Origin: Ruegeria_C sp041537925
Lineage (GTDB): Bacteria > Pseudomonadota > Alphaproteobacteria > Rhodobacterales > Rhodobacteraceae
Assembly (NCBI RefSeq): GCF_041537925.1
Contig: NZ_JBGOSH010000002.1
Location: 434,001-498,000, forward strand
Length of the DNA: 64,000 bases
Direction: 5' to 3'
Part shown: in pieces, positions 1-8,439 of the stretch
How positions within the stretch are numbered: the stretch's first letter is position 1
Layout: each line of letters begins with the position of its first letter
The notes under the pieces: model-generated
What the model was told of the DNA's origin: nothing
The model's database searches: none
Seen by the model: the letters and a program-made list of their open reading frames with translations, nothing else
Made by a program: the position numbers and the translations under genes

Positions 1-59
1 TAAATTCTAGCGTTCCGAACCAGCCGGTAACTGATAGAAAAACAATTAGGGAGGACAGA

Positions 60-1862
60 ATGCTCGATACAACACTTGCCGACCAGACCCAGGCATTTTT
101 GGACGACTTCGGACTGGTGCTTGCGGAGGGTGACATCGCCAAGGCAACCGACATGTTTGCGGAGGAATGCTACTGGCGCGATCTTGTGACGTTTACATGG
201 AACTTCAAAACGGTGGAGGGCAAGGACGAGGTTGCCGACATGCTTTCGCACCAGTTGGCCACGACGAAGCCCTCGGGTTGGTCCATCGCCGAAGGCGAGG
301 TCCCGACCGAAGAAGACGGCGTCGTTACCGCCTGGATCAGTTTCGAGACTGAACTCGCACGCGGATACGGTCTGATCCGGTTGGTGGGTGGCAAAATCTG
401 GACCTTGCTGACCACGATGGTTGAATTGAAAGGCCATGAGGAACCCAAAGGATTTGCTAGACCGCTTGGCGCCAAACATGGAGCAGGCAAACACCGCACC
501 ACCTGGAAAGAAGAGCGCGAAAAGGAAGAGGCAGAAATTGGTTATCATACCCAGCCCTATTGCCTGATCATCGGCGGCGGTCAGGGTGCCATTGCGCTCG
601 GCGCGCGGCTGCAGCAGCTTGGTGTCCCCACTGTCATTGTCGAGCGCAATGAGCGGCCCGGTGACAGCTGGCGCAAACGCTACAAATCACTCTGCCTGCA
701 TGACCCGGTCTGGTACGACCACCTGCCCTACATCAAGTTCCCCGAGAACTGGCCCATATTTTCGCCCAAGGACAAGATCGGCGACTGGCTGGAAATGTAC
801 ACCAAGGTGATGGAACTGAACTACTGGACCCGAACCACCGCGAAATCCGCAAGCTATGATGCCGCTGCCGGAGAGTGGACAGTGGTCGTGGACCGTGATG
901 GTGAAGAGGTGGTGCTGAAACCCAAGCAGCTTGTTATGGCCACCGGCATGTCGGGCAAGGCCAATGTGCCCGATTTTCCTGGCATGGACAGGTTCAAGGG
1001 CGATCAGCATCATTCCTCGAAGCATCCCGGACCGGACGCTTACAAAGGCAAAAAGGCCGTGGTAGTTGGGTCCAACAACTCGGCCCATGACATCTGCGCG
1101 GCGCTTTGGGAAAATGATGTCGATGTGACCATGGTGCAGCGCTCATCGACCCATATTGTGCGCTCTGACACGTTGATGGATCTGGGCCTTGGCGCGCTCT
1201 ATTCGGAAGAGGCTGTCGCGGCGGGTGTGACCACCGAAAAAGCCGATCTGATCTTTGCCTCCTTGCCCTACCGGATTCTGCACCAATTCCAAATTCCAGC
1301 TTATGCAGAGATGAAAAAGCGAGACGCGGACTTCTATGACGGCCTGGAAAAGGCCGGGTTCTGGCTGGACTGGGGTGATGACGAGTCTGGGCTGTTCATG
1401 AAGTACCTGCGCCGCGGGTCAGGCTATTACATCGATATCGGTGCAAGCCAGTTGATCATCGACGGTGAAATCAAGCTCAAGCGCGGTCAGGTCATCGAGG
1501 TGGTCGAAGACGGGGTGCTTCTGGATACCGGCGAAAAGCTGGACGCCGACCTGATCGTTTATGCCACGGGCTATGGCTCGATGAATGGCTGGGTCGCGGA
1601 TCTGATGGGGCAGGACATGGCCGACAAAGTCGGTAAGGTCTGGGGCCTTGGCTCGGACACCACCAAAGACCCGGGTCCTTGGGAAGGTGAACAGCGCAAC
1701 ATGTGGAAACCTACCCAGCAAGAGGCACTGTGGTTCCATGGCGGCAACCTGCACCAGTCCCGCCACTACTCGCAATTCTTGTCGCTACAATTGAAGGCGC
1801 GCATGGAGGGGATCGACACCCCGGTCTATGGCCGTCAGAAGGTGCATCACCTGGGGCGTTGA
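60..1862 (+). CDS. SnoaL-like / flavin-containing monooxygenase fusion
   Basis: A 600-residue protein preceded by a strong GGGAGGA ribosome binding site just upstream of the ATG. Residues about 10-140 resemble a SnoaL/NTF2-like domain. The rest is a flavin-dependent monooxygenase of the FMO/YUCCA/Baeyer-Villiger group. The FAD-binding glycine motif (GGGQGAIALG) is near residue 174, an NADPH-binding segment (GSNNSAHDI) near 340 and an ATGY motif near 505. Such enzymes oxygenate small organic substrates using NAD(P)H and O2 in the cytoplasm. The substrate cannot be deduced. The gene appears monocistronic, since the next 600 bases hold no gene and the following gene is on the opposite strand. 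The class is confident; the reaction is not. Confidence 0.85.
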   Translation: MLDTTLADQTQAFLDDFGLVLAEGDIAKATDMFAEECYWRDLVTFTWNFKTVEGKDEVADMLSHQLATTKPSGWSIAEGEVPTEEDGVVTAWISFETELARGYGLIRLVGGKIWTLLTTMVELKGHEEPKGFARPLGAKHGAGKHRTTWKEEREKEEAEIGYHTQPYCLIIGGGQGAIALGARLQQLGVPTVIVERNERPGDSWRKRYKSLCLHDPVWYDHLPYIKFPENWPIFSPKDKIGDWLEMYTKVMELNYWTRTTAKSASYDAAAGEWTVVVDRDGEEVVLKPKQLVMATGMSGKANVPDFPGMDRFKGDQHHSSKHPGPDAYKGKKAVVVGSNNSAHDICAALWENDVDVTMVQRSSTHIVRSDTLMDLGLGALYSEEAVAAGVTTEKADLIFASLPYRILHQFQIPAYAEMKKRDADFYDGLEKAGFWLDWGDDESGLFMKYLRRGSGYYIDIGASQLIIDGEIKLKRGQVIEVVEDGVLLDTGEKLDADLIVYATGYGSMNGWVADLMGQDMADKVGKVWGLGSDTTKDPGPWEGEQRNMWKPTQQEALWFHGGNLHQSRHYSQFLSLQLKARMEGIDTPVYGRQKVHHLGR

Positions 1863-2479
1863 CGCCACGTGTTCAGAATTGAACCGGAGGTCAGGGCATC
1901 GGGTTTGGCCCGCGCAGGTTCATCACCAAACCCGGCAAACCCGCCACGCGAAAGCAATGCAGGCCGGTCCGCCAGGCGTTCTGCAATGTCGGGCGGGCCA
2001 GCTTGCAGTGCCAATGCGCCGAGATTTTCTGTGTCGCCGTCATAATTTTGCGGTTTGTGCAATCGCGGCGTGACCGCACAGTGCCACTGTCAGCGCCTCC
2101 CGGCACTGAGACCTAGAGTGCACCGACAACACCGGTACCCCCTTCAGGGCACAGTTCGTGGCCGGACATAGCGATGCAACAGGCGTGTCGCCATTGCATC
2201 GCGGGATTGAGACAGGTTCATAATCTGGGTGCTTTTCTAGCGAAGGACCTGTGATAATATCTCATATTGTCTGCAATGCAGAAGAATTGACATTCCGTCG
2301 CGATCAGTATCGACTGGCCCAACAGCACTTTTTGAGATTTCCAGACAAGAGCGGCCTTATCACGCGAGTGTCATGGAATGCGGCTAAGGCGACAAAGGAC
2401 GCGGCGACGGGGCCAGTACCCAAGACGTTGACCGCAGGAAGACGTCGCTGAAACAAATCTGCGCTGCCAGCGCGAACGG
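1863..2479. other. Intergenic stretch without a recognisable gene
   Basis: About 620 bases between the monooxygenase stop and the ROK regulator stop. Only short open frames occur (the longest about 66 codons at 2251-2451 on the plus strand). They have no clear ribosome binding site and no recognisable motif. No tRNA-like fold or transposase fragment was seen. It may be a decayed gene or a long 3' region; I cannot assign a content. Confidence 0.5.
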
Positions 2480-3691
2480 CTAGATCGCGGAAAGCCCGGC
2501 ATTTGTGTTCAGCAGATATTGCGAGAAGAACGGAGTGCTTGCCGCGCCGATCCCACGGGCGTTACCACCGATGTTGCCCGGTTCGATCCCGGGGACCACC
2601 AATCCACGCGTGTCCTGGTTGACCAGGTAGCGCCGCACCCGCTCTACCAGTTCGTTGCGAACGGGTTCGGGAAAGGCGCCGTCGATCAGGATGGCCTCGA
2701 AATCGATCACCGAGCAGATCGACAAGGACGCCTTGGCAAGTTCTTGCGCCGTCTCGCCGATCCACGGGTCGACATAGCGTGACAGGGCGCTCCAGTCTTG
2801 TGGTTGCTGCCATAGCAACTGCGGGTCCAACCCGGCCTCGAGCAGGCGGGCTTCGAGCAGGTGGATCGAGGCAACGTCGATCAGTTGCCGACTTTCCCCC
2901 ATGGGACCGGTGCTGCGCATTGATCCAAGTGCTCCGGCATTACCCTGGTTACCCTCGAATACAGTGTCATTCAGCACAACGCCACCGCCAATAAACGATC
3001 CAATGAAGAAATAGGCGTAGTCGCGGTATTTCTTGGCGCTGCCATAGAGATGCTCGGCGCGGCAGGCCGCGGTCGCGTCATTGATCACAAAAACCGGCAA
3101 GTCGCTGAAGTCCGCCACCCGCGTCGCAAAGCTCAGATCTTTCCAAACTTCGAGCCTTCCGGTAGGAGCGCCCACCAGATCGTGCCATTTCCACAGCTGG
3201 AACGGCACTGCTATCCCAATGCCGCAAAGACGGGCGCGCGTGGCCTCGTCCATGCCCCGGCACAGGGTTTCGATGCCCTGTTCAAGAAAACCCAACAGCA
3301 TATCGGGCAGAGGATAGGGAAATGACGTATGCAGTTGGTTGCGTACCCTGCCCGCGAAATCGAGCAACAACAGATCCGCGCTGCGGCGCCCGATCTTCAA
3401 CCCCAAAGACAATACGCCATCTGGGTTCAACTTCATCGGAATCGACGGTTTTCCGACCTTGCCCCGGATCGGCTGGCCGCGCGTGACGAACCCGTCTTTC
3501 TCAAGCTTGCGCAGGATCACCGAGACCGTCTGCGGTGACAGCCCGGCGCGGCGCGCCATGTCGATACCCGGCAACGCACCGTTACGCTGCAACATGGATA
3601 GAAGCAGACGTTCGTTGTAGTCGCGAACCCCGCTCTGGTTCACGCCTCCGACACGCCCTCTGACATCCTGGCCATCCATAACGCCGACCAT
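2480..3691 (-). CDS. ROK-family transcriptional repressor (NagC/XylR type)
   Basis: About 403 residues. The N-terminal winged helix (MLQRNGALPGIDMARRAGLSPQTVSVILRKLEKDGFV) is followed by a ROK sugar-kinase-like domain with the glycine-rich segment GIGIAVPFQ and a FFIGSFIGGGVVLN motif. The ATG at 3691 is preferred over 3697 because an AGGAG sits six bases before it, while it directly abuts 3697. It is divergent from frcBCAK with about 180 bases between, so it is the likely regulator of fructose transport. A ROK regulator beside frcBCAK is also what I recall from rhizobia. The ligand is probably a sugar or sugar phosphate, but this is inference. Confidence 0.88.
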   Translation of the reverse strand: MVGVMDGQDVRGRVGGVNQSGVRDYNERLLLSMLQRNGALPGIDMARRAGLSPQTVSVILRKLEKDGFVTRGQPIRGKVGKPSIPMKLNPDGVLSLGLKIGRRSADLLLLDFAGRVRNQLHTSFPYPLPDMLLGFLEQGIETLCRGMDEATRARLCGIGIAVPFQLWKWHDLVGAPTGRLEVWKDLSFATRVADFSDLPVFVINDATAACRAEHLYGSAKKYRDYAYFFIGSFIGGGVVLNDTVFEGNQGNAGALGSMRSTGPMGESRQLIDVASIHLLEARLLEAGLDPQLLWQQPQDWSALSRYVDPWIGETAQELAKASLSICSVIDFEAILIDGAFPEPVRNELVERVRRYLVNQDTRGLVVPGIEPGNIGGNARGIGAASTPFFSQYLLNTNAGLSAI

Positions 3692-3731
3692 ACTCATCTC
3701 CTGTTCACAGAAAAGATGCCAATCAGCGTTT

Positions 3732-3760
3732 AATAAATCAAGTTTATTTATTTATTGACA
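3732..3760 (+). promoter_or_regulatory. Candidate ROK operator and -35 box upstream of frcB
   Basis: An A/T-rich inverted repeat, AATAAA-N5-TTTATT (3732-3748), is followed by a perfect TTGACA (3755-3760). The -10 region after a 17-18 base spacer (CTTGCT/TTGCTA) is weak. NagC/Mlc-type regulators bind A/T-rich sites of this kind, and the site lies between the ROK gene and frcB. It is a prediction from sequence symmetry and position only. Confidence 0.4.
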
Positions 3761-3869
3761 GGTCGCAGGGAATCAGGCTTGCTAGAAGGCAACCTGAAGC
3801 CGGGAGAGCGCTCAGGTGCAGGCCGGGCGAGTTTGTCCCGGTGTCAGGAAAATTCCTTGGGAGGACATC

Positions 3870-4883
3870 ATGAAAAGACTTTTGACTTCGTCGGCATTGG
3901 CTTTGACCGCGCTGGCCGGAACCGCCTCGGCGGATGAGGTTGCCGCCTGCCTCATCACCAAGACGGACACCAACCCCTTCTTCGTCAAGATGCGCGAAGG
4001 CGCCGAAGCAAAGGCTGCCGAGCTGGGCGTGAGCCTGAACAGCTATGCCGGCAAGGTCGACGGGGACCACGAAACTCAGGTCGCCGCCATCGAAACCTGC
4101 ATTGCAAGCGGTGCCAAGGGCATCCTGCTGACGGCGTCGGACACCAGTTCGATCGTTCCTGCTGTCGAACAGGCCCGCGAGGCCGGGTTGCTGGTCATCG
4201 CGCTGGACACCCCGCTTGAACCGATTGACGCCGCAGACATGACATTTGCTACTGATAATTTTCTGGCAGGTGAACTGATCGGTCAATGGGCTGCCGCAGC
4301 TCTAGGAGATGAAGCGGCCAACGCCAAAATTGCGATGCTTGATCTGGCCGTCAGCCAACCGACAGTGGGCGTGCTGCGCGATCAGGGTTTCCTGCAAGGG
4401 TTCGGCATTGATCTGGGCGATCCCAACAAATGGGGCGATGAGACTGATCCGCGCATTGTCGGAAATGACATCACGGCAGGTAACGAAGAAGGTGGCCGCA
4501 AGGCGATGGAGAACCTTTTGGCCAAAGATCCGGAAATAAATGTGGTATACACCATCAACGAACCCGCTGCCGCCGGCGCCTATGAGGCGCTCAAGGATAT
4601 CGGGCGCGAGAACGACGTTCTGATCGTATCGGTCGATGGCGGTTGCCCCGGAGTGGACAACGTAAAGGATGGAGTGATCGGAGCCACATCTCAGCAATAC
4701 CCGCTGCTGATGGCTTCCAAGGGGATCGAGGCAATTGCCGCCTGGGCCAACGATGGCACCAAGCCGCAAGCCACCGATGGCAAGGATTTCTTTGATACCG
4801 GCGTGTCGCTGGTCACCGACAAACCTGTCGATGGTGTGGACAGTATTGACACTGCCAAGGGAACCGAGCTGTGCTGGGGCTGA
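3870..4883 (+). CDS. frcB: Fructose-type sugar ABC transporter, periplasmic binding protein
   Basis: A 337-residue Peripla_BP_4 (ribose/fructose-binding) protein. The start at 3870 follows GGGAGGA and opens on a clean signal peptide (MKRLLTSSALALTALAGTASA). An earlier in-frame start at 3816 would bury this signal. The mature part begins ACLITKTDTNPFFVKM, the usual N-terminal strand and helix of sugar-binding proteins. The hinge region includes TSDTSSIVPAV and TINEPAAAGAYEAL. It captures sugar in the periplasm and delivers it to FrcC/FrcA. The gene order with frcC, frcA and a P-loop kinase matches the Sinorhizobium frcBCAK operon, which supports fructose (with ribose or mannose possible) as substrate. 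Confidence 0.9.
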   Translation: MKRLLTSSALALTALAGTASADEVAACLITKTDTNPFFVKMREGAEAKAAELGVSLNSYAGKVDGDHETQVAAIETCIASGAKGILLTASDTSSIVPAVEQAREAGLLVIALDTPLEPIDAADMTFATDNFLAGELIGQWAAAALGDEAANAKIAMLDLAVSQPTVGVLRDQGFLQGFGIDLGDPNKWGDETDPRIVGNDITAGNEEGGRKAMENLLAKDPEINVVYTINEPAAAGAYEALKDIGRENDVLIVSVDGGCPGVDNVKDGVIGATSQQYPLLMASKGIEAIAAWANDGTKPQATDGKDFFDTGVSLVTDKPVDGVDSIDTAKGTELCWG

Positions 4884-4911
4884 CCCGCCCTCGCGCCACC
4901 TAAACACACAA

Positions 4912-4941
4912 GGAAAGAGCGGGACCCGCCCCGCTCTTTCC
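4912..4941 (+). terminator. Intercistronic stem-loop between frcB and frcC
   Basis: A 12-bp perfect stem, GGAAAGAGCGGG / CCCGCTCTTTCC, with a 6-base loop. It sits just after frcB and about 40 bases before frcC. It lacks an immediate T run. Hairpins here commonly stabilise the binding-protein mRNA or partially attenuate permease expression, giving excess binding protein. Calling it an attenuator is inference. Confidence 0.6.
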
Positions 4942-4978
4942 AGCCATCCTTTTCTACGCTTCTGCCGAAAGTAAACCA

Positions 4979-6040
4979 ATGCCCTCATCAGACAATTACG
5001 AGTCTGTCGCCACAAGCGCAGAACCCGAGATCGCCTCTTTTGACGATACAGAGAAAGGGCTGGTTGGACGGTTTCACCATGCGCTTCATACTACACCGGC
5101 GCTTGTTCCGCTGATCGTGCTGCTTGCAGCGATCGTGATCTTTGGACTGCTGCTGGGCAGCAAGTTCTTCTCGCCTTTCGCGCTGACCCTGATCCTGCAG
5201 CAGGTGCAGATCGTGGGCATCGTGGCTGCGGCCCAAAGTCTGGTGATCCTGACTGCGGGCATTGACCTGAGCGTCGGAGCCATTGCCGTGATTTCTTCGG
5301 TGGTGATGGGGCAGTTCACCTTCCGCTACGGTTTGCCGGTCGAGATTTCAGTGATCTGCGGCCTGCTCTGCGGCACTGCGATCGGGTACGCCAATGGCTG
5401 GCTGATCGCGGTGATGAAATTGCCACCCTTCATCGTGACACTTGGCATGTGGCAGATCGTGCTTGCGGCAAACTTCCTCTATTCCGCCAACGAAACTATC
5501 CGCAGCCAGGATATCGAAGACAACGCGCCCCTGCTGCAGGTGCTCGGCGCCAAGGTGAATATCGGCGGAGCGGTGTTTACGGTGGGTGTGATCTTCCTGA
5601 TCTGTCTTGTTCTGGTGCTGGCCTATGTGCTGCGCCACACCGCCTGGGGGCGGCATGTCTATGCGGTGGGCGACGACCCCGAAGCGGCCGAGCTGTCGGG
5701 GGTTGACGTCCGCCGGACGCTGATCTCGGTCTACGCATTGGCCGGTTTGATCTGTGCCTTCGCGGGCTGGGCCCTGATCGGCCGCATTGGATCGGTGTCG
5801 CCTACCTCGGGCCAGCTTTTGAATATCGAAAGCATCACCGCCGTGGTGATCGGGGGCATCTCGCTTTTCGGCGGGCGCGGTTCGATCCTGGGCACGTTTT
5901 TCGGGGCGCTGATCGTCGGGGTCTTCACGCTGGGCCTGCGCCTGCTGGGCGCGGATGCGCAATGGACCTTCCTGCTGATCGGCGCGCTCATCATCGCGGC
6001 TGTCGCCGTGGACCAGTGGATCAGAAAGGTGGCAGCGTAA
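4979..6040 (+). CDS. frcC: Fructose-type sugar ABC transporter permease
   Basis: A 353-residue inner-membrane permease of the RbsC/AraH (BPD_transp_2) family with about 8-10 hydrophobic segments. It contains the family signature LVILTAGIDLSVGAI near residue 90 and GRHVYAVGDDPEAAELSGV near 230, the cytoplasmic coupling region. The N-terminus carries about 35 extra polar residues before the first membrane span. It lies between frcB and frcA. Its TAA overlaps the ATG of frcA (TAATG), which points to translational coupling. Confidence 0.92.
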   Translation: MPSSDNYESVATSAEPEIASFDDTEKGLVGRFHHALHTTPALVPLIVLLAAIVIFGLLLGSKFFSPFALTLILQQVQIVGIVAAAQSLVILTAGIDLSVGAIAVISSVVMGQFTFRYGLPVEISVICGLLCGTAIGYANGWLIAVMKLPPFIVTLGMWQIVLAANFLYSANETIRSQDIEDNAPLLQVLGAKVNIGGAVFTVGVIFLICLVLVLAYVLRHTAWGRHVYAVGDDPEAAELSGVDVRRTLISVYALAGLICAFAGWALIGRIGSVSPTSGQLLNIESITAVVIGGISLFGGRGSILGTFFGALIVGVFTLGLRLLGADAQWTFLLIGALIIAAVAVDQWIRKVAA

Positions 6041-6807
6041 TGGAACCGATCCTGAAAGGCCGTGGCCTGGTGAAGCGTTATGGCAAGGTAACTGCGCTCG
6101 ACAAATGCGATTTCGACCTGATGCCCGGAGAGATTTTGGCCGTGATTGGCGACAACGGTGCGGGCAAAAGTTCTTTGATCAAGGCGGTGTCGGGCGCTGT
6201 TATCCCGGATGAAGGCACCGTGACGCTTGAAGGTCAGGACGTGCAGTTTACGTCTCCGATCGAAGCGCGCGAGGCGGGGATCGAGACCGTGTACCAGACC
6301 CTCGCCATGTCCCCCGCCCTGTCGATAGCCGACAACATGTTCATGGGCCGCGAAATCCGCAAACCCGGCTGGCGTGGCAAGTACCTGCGGCAACTGGATC
6401 GCAGGGCGATGGAAAAGTTCGCCCGCGACAAGCTGACCGAACTTGGGCTAATGACGATCCAGAACATCAACCAGGCGGTGGAAACGCTGTCGGGCGGGCA
6501 ACGACAGGGCGTCGCGGTGGCCCGCGCCGCTGCATTCGGGTCGAAGGTCATCATTCTTGACGAGCCCACCGCCGCGCTGGGGGTAAAGGAAAGCCGCAAG
6601 GTGCTGGAGTTGATCCAGGATGTGAAATCGCGCGGCATCCCGATCATTCTGATCAGCCATAACATGCCTCATGTCTTCGAGGTCGCCGACCGTATCCATG
6701 TGCATCGGCTGGGCAAGCGCCTCTGCGTGATCGATCCAAAAGATTACACCATGTCCGACGCCGTGGCCTTCATGACCGGCGCAAAAGAGGCGCCCGTTGC
6801 CGCATGA
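6040..6807 (+). CDS. frcA: Fructose-type sugar ABC transporter ATP-binding protein
   Basis: A 255-residue single-domain ABC ATPase, unlike the tandem-domain RbsA type. Walker A is GDNGAGKSS (near 37), the signature LSGGQRQGVAVARA (near 147) and Walker B VIILDEPTAAL (near 167), with the H-loop at ISHNM. The ATG at 6040 overlaps the frcC stop by one base. An upstream in-frame ATG at 5962 lies inside frcC and is unlikely. It powers uptake together with FrcC. The stop overlaps the next gene as ATGA. Confidence 0.92.
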   Translation: MEPILKGRGLVKRYGKVTALDKCDFDLMPGEILAVIGDNGAGKSSLIKAVSGAVIPDEGTVTLEGQDVQFTSPIEAREAGIETVYQTLAMSPALSIADNMFMGREIRKPGWRGKYLRQLDRRAMEKFARDKLTELGLMTIQNINQAVETLSGGQRQGVAVARAAAFGSKVIILDEPTAALGVKESRKVLELIQDVKSRGIPIILISHNMPHVFEVADRIHVHRLGKRLCVIDPKDYTMSDAVAFMTGAKEAPVAA

Positions 6808-7454
6808 TGGCACTGGATCCACCGATCACTACTCTGATCGATACCATCCTCGCCGCATCCCGTGCGGGCCGGCGGCGCCTTGTGGCACTGGCCGGGGCGC
6901 CTGCCAGTGGCAAATCAACGTTGGCCGAAGCGCTTGCAGAGGGGCTCAACGCCCGCGGGTGTAACACAAAAGTGGTGCCCATGGACGGGTTTCACCTCCA
7001 CAACCCAACCCTGATCGAGCGCGGCTTGCTCGACCGCAAAGGCGCGCCCGCGACCTTCGATGTCATGGGATTTGCCCATCTGGTAGCCCGGCTGCAGGAT
7101 GAAGATGAAGTCTTTTACCCGACATTCGACCGTACTCGGGACATCGCCATTGCTGGTGGCGGGCTGATAGGCCCGCTATGCGACACGATCATTGTCGAGG
7201 GCAACTACTTGCTGTTCGACGCCCCCCAATGGCGCGACCTGAGCAAGCATTGGGACCTCTCGGTTCGCCTGGATGTCCCGTTGGAGACTCTCGAAAAGCG
7301 GTTGATCGACAGGTGGCTAGATCACGGGTTGTCCGAAGAGGATGCCACAACTCGCGCAACCCGAAACGACATTGCAAACGCCCGCAGCATCGCAGGGGCC
7401 ATGTTGGCTGCCGACGTGACTGTCACGACAGGTTACGCAGGCCCCGCAGGCTAA
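6804..7454 (+). CDS. frcK: P-loop sugar/nucleoside kinase of the frc operon (FrcK-like)
   Basis: A 216-residue P-loop kinase of the uridine kinase/phosphoribulokinase-like group. Walker A is GAPASGKST near residue 32, followed by the PMDGFHLHN motif near 57, DTIIVEGNYLLFD near 127 and RLDVPLETLEKRLIDRW near 154. It overlaps frcA by ATGA; a second ATG follows immediately at 6807. The position matches frcK of rhizobial fructose operons, where a kinase role is proposed but the substrate is uncertain. Probably cytoplasmic and co-regulated with transport. Confidence 0.8.
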   Translation: MMALDPPITTLIDTILAASRAGRRRLVALAGAPASGKSTLAEALAEGLNARGCNTKVVPMDGFHLHNPTLIERGLLDRKGAPATFDVMGFAHLVARLQDEDEVFYPTFDRTRDIAIAGGGLIGPLCDTIIVEGNYLLFDAPQWRDLSKHWDLSVRLDVPLETLEKRLIDRWLDHGLSEEDATTRATRNDIANARSIAGAMLAADVTVTTGYAGPAG

Positions 7455-8097
7455 GTTGTTTCGCAAACTCTGGATCGATGCGCACCCTTCAGGAATAGGG
7501 TTCTGTCCTACGCATCCAAAGAGTTGGACGGCTCTGTTGCCCCACGCGAAGAAGCACAAATTCCTATAGAAAAACCAAAGAAACGAAAGTTTCACCGTAT
7601 TAGTGCCAGCTGAGTCAGGTACGTCGAAATGCGTCAGGAATGTTTCAGTAGCCGCGCGATTGATCTTGCCACCAATCCGCCGCAGCACCAAGAATTTACC
7701 GTCGATACGCAGTCATCTGGATGGCCAGTGCAGAGCCTTCAGCGAAGGCTGGATCATTGCCCCAATAACTAACGTGCTTAATGCGCTTGAAGCCAGACCA
7801 TAAGGCTCAGATGGGCGATACCTCGCGCAGTTCATATTGAGGCGTTTGACGGAATCGGGGCCGGATGGTACCATTTCGCCATATATTTCTAAGTTACTGC
7901 AATTTTTACTGCGCAATTTTTACTGCGCAATTTCAAGTTAATGAGTGACAGCAACTTTCGAAGGCTGGCCCCAACAAATCGACGTGACATCAAACGTTTA
8001 ACAGGTCTCGTGATCTCAATACTTTAGTGTCGGTCGTACGGAAGCCGGACAGTGTCGCTCATTATTCAGAACCTCAATTTCAGGGGAGCGTCTGATC
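7455..8097. other. Gene-free region with a short tandem duplication
   Basis: About 640 bases between frcK and the small disordered protein gene. Composition is more A/T-rich than the flanks. No open frame has both a plausible ribosome binding site and recognisable content. A GGCTCTGTTGCC string at 7530 vaguely resembles insertion-sequence ends, but no partner end or transposase was found. The 3' part (about 7890-8097) probably holds the promoter of the next operon. Confidence 0.5.
7901..7933. repeat. 14-bp tandem duplication
   Basis: The unit AATTTTTACTGCGC occurs twice head to tail (7901-7914, 7915-7928), followed by a partial third copy (AATTT). It is perfect, non-coding, and about 165 bases before the next gene. 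It is probably a replication-slippage product. Confidence 0.85.
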
Positions 8098-8439
8098 ATG
8101 GCGAATTCTAAATCGACGAAACCAAAGACACGAAAACCAAGGAAAAAGGGCTCGGACGGCTCCGGCGGTGGTAACGGCCGGGGATACGGCGACGGCGGAG
8201 GTGATGACGAGCCTACCGGCGAAGTGCCCGAAAACCTCGATGTTCACGAGGCCTTTCTGAAACACCGGCTCGAAGGGGGTGAAGAACCCTCTTCGCAAGC
8301 CTATGCCCGCGCCGTCGAACAATTCAAGAAACTTCCCGGCGCCATCCGTGGCAAGCCTGCCTTCATCCCACCCACCCCTCCGGACGACGATGACGGAGAC
8401 GACGGCGATAGCAGTGGCGGAGCGGAGGGCAAGAAATGA
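8098..8439 (+). CDS. Small disordered Gly/Asp-rich protein
   Basis: 113 residues, not recognised. It starts with a basic stretch (KSTKPKTRKPRKK), then a Gly-rich linker and a short helical core around residues 45-80 (VHEAFLKHRLEGGEEPSSQAYARAVEQFKKL). It ends in an acidic PPDDDDGDDGDSSGG tail. No signal peptide or membrane span. The ATG follows AGGGGAG. Its stop overlaps the next gene as ATGA, so it is translationally coupled to the giant propeller protein and may be a chaperone, linker or subunit for it. The function is unknown. Confidence 0.7.
   Translation: MANSKSTKPKTRKPRKKGSDGSGGGNGRGYGDGGGDDEPTGEVPENLDVHEAFLKHRLEGGEEPSSQAYARAVEQFKKLPGAIRGKPAFIPPTPPDDDDGDDGDSSGGAEGKK

Noticed and set aside
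2251..2451. 66-codon plus-strand frame in the first intergenic region
   Set aside because: No ribosome binding site or recognisable motif; could be chance.
4302..5015. Long minus-strand frame opposite frcB/frcC
   Set aside because: Antisense to two clear genes, no family features; a codon-composition shadow.
7530..7545. GGCTCTGTTGCC resembling an insertion-sequence end
   Set aside because: No second end, target duplication or transposase nearby; too short to support an element.
7317..7691. Minus-strand frame overlapping the end of frcK with a possible transposase-like phrase
   Set aside because: Overlaps frcK extensively, no catalytic motif and no terminal inverted repeat pair.
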